A stretch of DNA of 64,000 nt from Pseudobdellovibrionaceae bacterium (GTDB lineage: Bacteria > Bdellovibrionota > Bdellovibrionia > Bdellovibrionales > UBA1609). Position numbers and translations under genes: made by a program. This document shows positions 58,579 to 64,000 of this stretch, piece after piece. Numbering within the stretch: position 1 is the stretch's first letter; the number at the start of each line of letters is the position of its first letter. The notes under the pieces were generated by a model, which saw nothing but the letters and a program-made list of their open reading frames with translations, had not been told where the DNA came from and did not search any database. The stretch is taken from assembly GCA_947444305.1 (NCBI GenBank), contig CANEZP010000005.1, forward strand, positions 39,771 to 103,770, given 5' to 3'.

Positions 58579-59930
58579 GCTTGCACGACACTTCCGCGAT
58601 GGACCAAGCGATCGATCACCTGCTTGAACTTGCAACCGAACAGAAGATGGATCTCGAGGTCATGGGCGCGCAACGCAGCTCAACCGCCATTTCCTTCAAC
58701 AACCGCAAGATGGATCAGTTTTCGTTCAGCGAAACTCGGTCGATCGGCGTACGCTTGATCGCCGGCAAAAACGAAGGCGTGGCGTACACCGAAAGTTTGG
58801 ATCCCGACAGTCTCGCGAACGTGCTCGACGAAGCGCGCGCGAACGCCAAGATGATCCGCCGCGAATGGATTTCGGAACTTCACTCACCTCCCCCGCTGCC
58901 CGAGATGGCGGAGTTGTTTAATCCTAAGCTCGACGAAGTCGCGGTCGCCGACAAAATCGCGCAGGCCGAGAAATTAGAGTCGGCGGCGCTCGCTTACGAT
59001 CCACGCATCACCAACGTGGCCTACGCCCGCTACGGCGACGGTCGCCAGCAAATGTGGATCGCGAACAGCAAGGGCCTTCGTGGCTCCTATAAAATGAACG
59101 TATGCTACTCATACGCGCGATGCATGGCCAAAGACGGCGACAACGCGGTCATGGGCGGCGAATACGAAACGCACCACGATTTCGCGAACCTCGACGGCTT
59201 TCGCATCGGCCAAATTGCCGCGCGCAAAACTTTAGAACGCGTCGGGGCCGAGCGCCCCGACACCGGCCGCTACACGGTCGTGTTCGAAAATCGCGTGGCC
59301 GAAACTTTGATCGGCATGGTCGCAGGGTATTTCAGCGCGAAAGCGATCGACGACAAAACCTCGCCGCTCGCGGGTAAGCTGGGGCAGAAGTTGTTCTCCG
59401 ACAAAGTTACGCTGACCGATGATCCGTTCTTCAAACACGGCGCGGCCAGCCGGCCCTTCGACGACGAAGGTTACCCATCACAAACGACCACGCTGGTTGA
59501 AGGCGGCAAGATCAACGCTTTCCTCACCAACTCGGTGCTCGCGCGTAAACTGAAACTAGCGCACACTGCGAGCGCCGACCGATCACCCTCGAGCGATCTC
59601 GACATCAGCCCGACCAACGTCATCGTTAAACCCGGCACGCAAGACGCCGCGGCTTTGTTGGCCGCCGACGCGAAGGTGATTTTAGTGACCGACATTTTGG
59701 GAACCGCCGGCTTTCGCGGGACCTCGGGCGACTTTTCGATCCCGATCGAAGGTCACCTGTACGAAAACGGCAAGCGCGTGCGGCCGCTTAAGGATTTTTT
59801 AATGTCGGGCAATATTCTTCAGCTCATGGCCGGGATCGAAGCGGTCGGCAACGATGCGTTAGCGCCCATCGGCAACGTGGTTTGCCCGTCGCTTCTCGTT
59901 CGCGATTTGAACATTGCGGGTAAGGCTTAG
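58575..59930 (+). CDS. pmbA: TldE/PmbA subunit
   Basis: Non-catalytic partner of TldD, related in fold but without the zinc motif. Typical: GVRLIAGKNEGVAYTES, VVFENRVAETLIGM, SPLAGKLGQKLFSD, RPFDDEGYPSQTT and the ending ELxxNIAGK-like region (VRDLNIAGKA). Length 451. Starts as ATGA over the tldD stop. Confidence 0.94.
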   Translation: MSLHDTSAMDQAIDHLLELATEQKMDLEVMGAQRSSTAISFNNRKMDQFSFSETRSIGVRLIAGKNEGVAYTESLDPDSLANVLDEARANAKMIRREWISELHSPPPLPEMAELFNPKLDEVAVADKIAQAEKLESAALAYDPRITNVAYARYGDGRQQMWIANSKGLRGSYKMNVCYSYARCMAKDGDNAVMGGEYETHHDFANLDGFRIGQIAARKTLERVGAERPDTGRYTVVFENRVAETLIGMVAGYFSAKAIDDKTSPLAGKLGQKLFSDKVTLTDDPFFKHGAASRPFDDEGYPSQTTTLVEGGKINAFLTNSVLARKLKLAHTASADRSPSSDLDISPTNVIVKPGTQDAAALLAADAKVILVTDILGTAGFRGTSGDFSIPIEGHLYENGKRVRPLKDFLMSGNILQLMAGIEAVGNDALAPIGNVVCPSLLVRDLNIAGKA

Positions 59931-59977
59931 TCCGGGGTAATTTCTTGGGGTAAGCCTAACCGAATACGGGAGCCTCC

Positions 59978-60265
59978 ATGAAACTTTTGTTTATCGCATT
60001 ATTGATGTTTGGATTGTCGGGTTGCCGCTCGCGCTCTCTGCTTGCGGATTCAAAAGACGTTCAAGTGAGCCGCAACGAAGCCGAGAGTAATTGTCACGAA
60101 ATCGGTACGATGACCGGCACGACGATGTCGGCCAAGGGCACGCAAGAACAAGCGCTCGAAGATTTGAAAAAAGAAGCGGCCAACAAGGGCGCGAATTACG
60201 TTCAAGTGAAAGAGTACTCAGCCACCGGCACGGCGGTCACGGGCATCGCTTACGAATGTCCTTAG
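59978..60265 (+). CDS. RcsF/DUF4156-like lipoprotein
   Basis: A 95-residue lipoprotein with lipobox LSGC at residue 16. The mature domain carries CHEIGTMTG, GTQEQALEDLKKEAANKGANYV and a final AYEC, matching the small fold shared by RcsF and DUF4156 proteins. RcsF senses envelope stress in enterobacteria, but no Rcs genes are seen here. Its stop overlaps that of the convergent esterase (TTAG). Confidence 0.78.
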   Translation: MKLLFIALLMFGLSGCRSRSLLADSKDVQVSRNEAESNCHEIGTMTGTTMSAKGTQEQALEDLKKEAANKGANYVQVKEYSATGTAVTGIAYECP

Positions 60266-60918
60266 ATATTTTCTAAAAAAGTCTTCGCGCGTTTCAACAC
60301 CGGCATCGGGATTTCGTGTGCGCCGCCGAAAGGCATCCAGTCGACGTCGGCGCCGCCCGATTTGAGCAGATCATTTAAACGTTGGCTGGCCGCGAACGGG
60401 ATGACCGTGTCGGATTGGCCGTGCGACTGCAAAATCTTTTTGCCTTTGAGGGCCGAAGCTTTCTTCTTCCAATTCGCCTCGTCGAGCAACGCGCCCGAAA
60501 GCAGAATCAAACCGTGAACGTCTTCGGGTTGGGTCAAAGCGATTTCGGTCGCGACCATGGCGCCTTGACTGAAACCACCGAGGACGAGCTTTTTGGAATT
60601 CAGGTGAAAAATCATATCGCTGACGATATTCGAAGACTGATCCATGCCGGGGGGCCGAACTTGGGTGAAGTCGACGCCGACTTCGAGATCGCGCAACGAA
60701 ATCGGGAACCAGCCGCGTCCCATCATGTGCGGGCCGATCGGAACTTCTAAAGGCGCGTCGGGCACGTAGAAGGTCCAGTTTTGTTCGGGGTCGAGGAAGT
60801 CGGCTAGGGGAAAAAGATCCCCGGCATCGGCGCCAAAACCGTGCAGGAGAATGACGTTGTGTCCCGGCTCTTCACCGGGACGTTTCAAGCAACTTAGACG
60901 ACCGACTTGTTCACGCAT
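60262..60918 (-). CDS. Phospholipase/carboxylesterase family hydrolase
   Basis: A 219-residue alpha/beta hydrolase of the carboxylesterase/acyl-protein-thioesterase type. LHGFGADAGDL (oxyanion loop), nucleophile GFSQGAM, Asp in GQSDTVIPF and His in GGAHEIP form the triad. No signal peptide, so cytoplasmic. ATG 60918 is chosen; the frame opens to 60987, overlapping the divergent membrane-protein gene. Substrate unknown. Confidence 0.88.
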   Translation of the reverse strand: MREQVGRLSCLKRPGEEPGHNVILLHGFGADAGDLFPLADFLDPEQNWTFYVPDAPLEVPIGPHMMGRGWFPISLRDLEVGVDFTQVRPPGMDQSSNIVSDMIFHLNSKKLVLGGFSQGAMVATEIALTQPEDVHGLILLSGALLDEANWKKKASALKGKKILQSHGQSDTVIPFAASQRLNDLLKSGGADVDWMPFGGAHEIPMPVLKRAKTFLENI

Positions 60919-60973
60919 GACGCTCAAGTAACATTGCCACCGGCCGGAAGTCATTTCATAATATTCGAACATT

Positions 60974-62110
60974 ATGAACGACGCCACTACCCCAAATACA
61001 ACCGCATCACCGGGCCGTATTCATCAACTCAAAGAGTATTACGAAAAGAACGAACACCGCATCGCGATCGGCTTTTTCATCGGCGGCTTTTTGTTCGATA
61101 TCGTCACGCTCGACGCCATTGATTCGTGGCTGACGATCGGCCAGCAGATCGTCTACCTGATGGTCATCCTCGGCGCGATGATGCAGATGTTTTTTGAGGA
61201 AGCGAAGCCGCCGCTGGAATATGAGCGCATGTTCGTGCTCAAGCGTTACTACTTCGAGTACCGCACGGCGATCATTCACTTCTTCTTCGGGAACTTACTT
61301 AACCTTTACACGATTTTCTTTTTCAAGAGCTCGTCGTTGCTCGTGTCGTTCTTCTTCATGTTGTTCCTGATCTTCTTGTTGGTGGCTAACGAGTCGAGTC
61401 GTTTTAAGTCGATGGGATTGTCGTTCAAATTTGCGTTGCTCGCGCTGTGCCTGTTTTCGTTCTTCGCGTACGTCATACCGATCTTCGTCGGCTCCATCGG
61501 TCTGCTGACCTTCATGTTTTCGATGCTCGTAGGTTGCTTGCCCATCGTCGGGATCGGTTGGTGGATTCAGACTTACGCGCCGGCCTTATTCGATCGCGCC
61601 AAGCGCCAGATTTTGCTGCCCACGGCAGGCGTGTTGCTCGGTTTCTTGACCCTCTACACGCTGAAACTGATCCCGCCGGTGCCGCTGTCGATACCGTTCA
61701 TCGGCGTTTATCACAGCGTCGAGCGCGTGCCCGAAGGCTACAAACTCGGTCACGAAAAACCTTGGTACGTTTTCTGGCAGAATGGTGATCAAGAATTCCT
61801 GGCCCAAAGAGCTGATAAGATTTACGTCGCCTTCCGCGTGTTCTCACCGACCCGTTTTTCGGATCAGGTGATCGTACGTTGGTACTGGAAAGACAACCGC
61901 GCCGGCTGGTTACTGCAGGATTCTATCCCGATCAAAATCGTGGGCGGCCGGCAAGAAGGTTTCCGCGGTTACGGGACAAAATCCAATTACCAACCGGGCA
62001 AGTGGAAAGTTCAGATCGAAACGACGGACGACCGTGAAATCGGCCGCGTCTATTTCAATCTGGACATCGCGCCGGAAGGCCCGCGGACTTTCGAATACGA
62101 TATTATGTAG
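60974..62110 (+). CDS. DUF2914 membrane protein
   Basis: A 378-residue protein with about seven or eight hydrophobic segments between residues 35 and 235, then a soluble C-terminal domain. That domain (VRWYWKDNRAGWL, IPIKIVGGRQEGFRGYGTKSN, PGKWKVQIETTDDREIGRVYF in short strands) is a good match to DUF2914. The family is widespread and uncharacterised. Phe-rich stretches such as the FFFMLFLIFLL helix are conspicuous. Confidence 0.82.
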   Translation: MNDATTPNTTASPGRIHQLKEYYEKNEHRIAIGFFIGGFLFDIVTLDAIDSWLTIGQQIVYLMVILGAMMQMFFEEAKPPLEYERMFVLKRYYFEYRTAIIHFFFGNLLNLYTIFFFKSSSLLVSFFFMLFLIFLLVANESSRFKSMGLSFKFALLALCLFSFFAYVIPIFVGSIGLLTFMFSMLVGCLPIVGIGWWIQTYAPALFDRAKRQILLPTAGVLLGFLTLYTLKLIPPVPLSIPFIGVYHSVERVPEGYKLGHEKPWYVFWQNGDQEFLAQRADKIYVAFRVFSPTRFSDQVIVRWYWKDNRAGWLLQDSIPIKIVGGRQEGFRGYGTKSNYQPGKWKVQIETTDDREIGRVYFNLDIAPEGPRTFEYDIM

Positions 62111-62116
62111 TCTCTG

Positions 62117-62668
62117 TTATGTGGTCTCTTTGATAAACTTAGCGAGCGGCGGACGTTCGGGCGCCGCCGGAATTCCGAGCGGCACGCCGATGATCAAGCC
62201 GCCTTCGAGACGCACGAGCGCCGGATCGAGACCGAGAATTTCGTAAGTCTTTTGGTGCATCCAAGCGCCGCCCGTACTCCACTTCGTGCCGACCCCCTTC
62301 GCCCACAAATCCATCGAAGCGATTTGAACACTGCAAGAGAGTGTCGCGTAATCTTCGTGTTCTCGGTGGGGATTACTTTTTTGAATCGCCAACGCGATCA
62401 AGTGAGCGGGATTCATCATCGAATCTTGAATAGCCTTGGCTTTCACTTCGTTGAGCGGGCCTTTTTCACTTTTGAGCAACACCGCGAGGACGGCGAGTTC
62501 AGCCCGGGCCCGGGGTCCCACCCACGTGTAAATCCAAGGGTACGAAAGTTTGTGATTCGGCGCCCACAACGAGAGCTCTAAGGCACTTTGCACCGCTTCG
62601 CGCGGCACGCTTTGCGCCGAGTAGTTGTGAACCGTGCGTCTAGAGCGAACTAATTCGGCAAAATCCAC
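62117..62668 (-). CDS. Nitroreductase-like flavoprotein
   Basis: A 183-residue FMN-dependent nitroreductase fold. ELVRSRRTVHNYS is the FMN-binding start, SLWAPNHKLSYPW the second motif, and LEGGLIIGVPLGIP the C-terminal strand. GTG 62668 has AAGGCGGG upstream and gives the usual family length. An ATG at 62716 is possible, but it overlaps the start of the divergent msrB (CCATGG). Confidence 0.82.
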   Translation of the reverse strand: MDFAELVRSRRTVHNYSAQSVPREAVQSALELSLWAPNHKLSYPWIYTWVGPRARAELAVLAVLLKSEKGPLNEVKAKAIQDSMMNPAHLIALAIQKSNPHREHEDYATLSCSVQIASMDLWAKGVGTKWSTGGAWMHQKTYEILGLDPALVRLEGGLIIGVPLGIPAAPERPPLAKFIKETT

Positions 62669-62714
62669 AAAACCCGCCTTGCTGAAAGTGTCATAGAGAC
62701 CTAAATTACCCCCC

Positions 62715-63155
62715 ATGGACTGGAAGAACAAACCGAAATCATTTTGGAAAGACAAACTCAAACCAATTGAATACGCGGTGACGCAAGAGTCGGGCACCGA
62801 ACGCGCGTTCAGCGGTGAGTACTGGGATAAAAAAGACGCCGGTCACTACCTCTGCGTCTGTTGCGGCACTCCGCTTTTTGAATCGACGGAAAAATTCGAT
62901 TCGGGTTGCGGCTGGCCTAGCTTCTTCGCACCGAAAAAGGGCGAAGCCGGCGCGGGTGATGACATCGAGTACATCACCGACAATTCGCACGGTATGCGTC
63001 GGATTGAAGTGCGTTGCAAAACTTGCGATGCGCACCTCGGCCACATCTTCGACGATGGCCCACGCGAAAAAACGGGCAAACGTTATTGCATCAATTCGGC
63101 CTCGCTTAAGTTCGTGCCCGAAGACGACGCGTTGAAAGCGCCGGCGGCCGAATGA
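62715..63155 (+). CDS. msrB: Peptide-methionine (R)-S-oxide reductase
   Basis: Repairs methionine-R-sulfoxide in proteins. Zinc ligands Cys47/Cys50 (CVCC) and Cys101/Cys104 (CKTC), catalytic Cys125 in RYCINSASL, and GCGWPSF are all present. 146 residues, no signal peptide. It overlaps the phosphatase gene as ATGA. Confidence 0.96.
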   Translation: MDWKNKPKSFWKDKLKPIEYAVTQESGTERAFSGEYWDKKDAGHYLCVCCGTPLFESTEKFDSGCGWPSFFAPKKGEAGAGDDIEYITDNSHGMRRIEVRCKTCDAHLGHIFDDGPREKTGKRYCINSASLKFVPEDDALKAPAAE

Positions 63156-63640
63156 GGCCGGTGAAAGTTCTGTTCGTGTGTTTGGGCAACATCTGCCGCT
63201 CGCCCGCCGCCGAAGGAATCTTTCGCGACCTCGTGAAAAAAGAAGGGCTTGAAAAACAGATCCTCGTCGATTCCGCCGGCACCGGCGATTGGCACGAGGG
63301 CGAAGGACCCGACGGCCGCATGATCATGTTCGCGAAGAAACGCGGCTACGACCTAAGCGACTTAGTCGGCCGGCAAATCAAGGCGCCGCACGATCTTGAA
63401 GATTACGATTACATTCTTACGATGGACGAATCGAACCTGCGTAACGTGCGCGCGCTCGATCCGAGCACCAAGCACCACGTGAAGATCCAACCGCTCACTT
63501 CGTTTTGCAAAGTACATTCGATCAAAGAAGTGCCCGATCCCTATTACCGGGAAGACGACGGCTTCGAACACGTGCTCGATTTACTCGAAGATGCGTGTAC
63601 CGAGCTGCTCCTCCACATCAAGAATAAGGATTTAAAATGA
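63152..63640 (+). CDS. Low-molecular-weight protein-tyrosine phosphatase
   Basis: A 162-residue phosphatase of the LMW-PTP family. The P-loop is CLGNICRS (Cys10, Arg16) and the general acid Asp129 lies in PDPYY. Such enzymes dephosphorylate tyrosine kinases of exopolysaccharide systems or arginine-phosphorylated proteins; no partner kinase is visible. It is coupled by 4-nt overlaps to msrB before it and the oxidoreductase after it. Confidence 0.93.
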   Translation: MRPVKVLFVCLGNICRSPAAEGIFRDLVKKEGLEKQILVDSAGTGDWHEGEGPDGRMIMFAKKRGYDLSDLVGRQIKAPHDLEDYDYILTMDESNLRNVRALDPSTKHHVKIQPLTSFCKVHSIKEVPDPYYREDDGFEHVLDLLEDACTELLLHIKNKDLK

Positions 63641-64000
63641 ATCCATTCTGGGCGCTGCGCATTCACGACTCAAACGGCACGGCCTTCGCCAAGCTTCAGC
63701 AGATGACCCGCAACGAATTGACGATCGGTGAAGTGACGATCGAGGTTCACTATTCGAGCGTGAACTATAAAGATGCGTTAGCGGCCACGGGCCGCGGTAA
63801 AATCTTAAAACAATTCCCGCTGAACGGCGGCATCGACGTCGCGGGCCACGTTCTCGAATCCACCGATCCGCGTTTCAAGCCCGGGCAAAAAGTTTTAGCG
63901 AACGGCATGGGCCTCGGCGAAAACTACGACGGCGGCTACTCCGAAGTTTTGCGGCTGCACGCCGACAGCGTCGTGCCCCTCCCCGACGGCTTAACTCTGC
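63637..64000 (+). CDS. YhdH/AcuI-type quinone oxidoreductase (partial)
   Basis: The first 121 codons of an MDR-superfamily zinc-independent oxidoreductase; the rest lies beyond the window. The N-terminus (VTIEVHYSSVNYKDALAATG, GRGKILKQFPLNGGIDVAG as separate motifs) and GQKVLANGMGLGENYDGGYSE are characteristic of the YhdH/AcuI acrylyl-CoA reductase group. ATG 63637 overlaps the phosphatase stop. Confidence 0.88.
   Translation, partial: MNPFWALRIHDSNGTAFAKLQQMTRNELTIGEVTIEVHYSSVNYKDALAATGRGKILKQFPLNGGIDVAGHVLESTDPRFKPGQKVLANGMGLGENYDGGYSEVLRLHADSVVPLPDGLTL

Noticed and set aside
1..64000. CRISPR array, tRNA or rRNA genes, prophage, integrative element
   Set aside because: No regularly spaced repeats, no cloverleaf-like segments in the short intergenic gaps, and no phage or conjugation genes were recognised.

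Overview
The window looks like a chromosome segment of a free-living or predatory Bdellovibrionota-type bacterium. This is inference from content: a TIGR02147-family regulator, many small secreted or outer-membrane proteins of unknown function, a complete o-succinylbenzoate menaquinone pathway, and a lexA-imuA-imuB-dnaE2 mutagenesis cassette. Genes are packed very tightly. Co-directional genes repeatedly overlap by 4 nt (ATGA, GTGA or TTGA) and three convergent pairs overlap at their stop codons. I recognise no tRNA, rRNA, CRISPR array or prophage.

Layout. 1-5 kb: the end of a degenerate receiver protein, a 468-bp non-coding region with palindromic repeats, citrate synthase, a PP2C-like protein missing metal ligands, a SirB1-like protein and two small secreted proteins. 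5.1-18 kb: an rRNA methyltransferase, two prenyl-metabolism genes, and every step of menaquinone synthesis (menF-D-H-C-E-B-I-A-G). A DAHP synthase is co-transcribed with menG. 18-20.4 kb: a REP-associated-type Y1 transposase with hairpins, an APC permease and an XRE regulator. 20.4-25.5 kb: aroB, aroA, a three-domain AroK-AroD-AroE fusion, and aroC. The first five activities lie in the same order as the domains of the eukaryotic AROM protein. With the DAHP synthase, the whole route from PEP plus erythrose-4-phosphate to menaquinone lies within about 20 kb.

25.5-32.8 kb: an SGNH-like secreted protein, ung with a dppABC peptide transporter (no ATPase genes), a 3-methyladenine glycosylase and an SDR enzyme. 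32.9-44.6 kb: accessory secreted proteins, comprising an operon of three large exported proteins of unknown function, small outer-membrane or secreted proteins beside the TIGR02147 regulator, the protein AMPylase SelO, a secreted metzincin-type protease and a DUF4105-like protein. 44.6-52.3 kb: DNA repair and SOS mutagenesis (tag, lexA, imuA, imuB, dnaE2). 52.3-64 kb: a lipoprotein, dapF, an iron-sulfur flavoprotein reductase, a DUF3187 protein, tldD/pmbA, an RcsF-like lipoprotein, an esterase, a DUF2914 membrane protein, a nitroreductase, msrB, a low-molecular-weight phosphatase and the start of a YhdH-type oxidoreductase.

The most notable observations are the AROM-like operon with its KDE fusion, the chorismate-to-menaquinone supercluster, two copies of a 38-nt palindrome 48 kb apart (one in the dnaE2 leader), an 11-bp-phased direct repeat lying in the lexA promoter, and two cases of a short duplication spanning a gene's stop codon.
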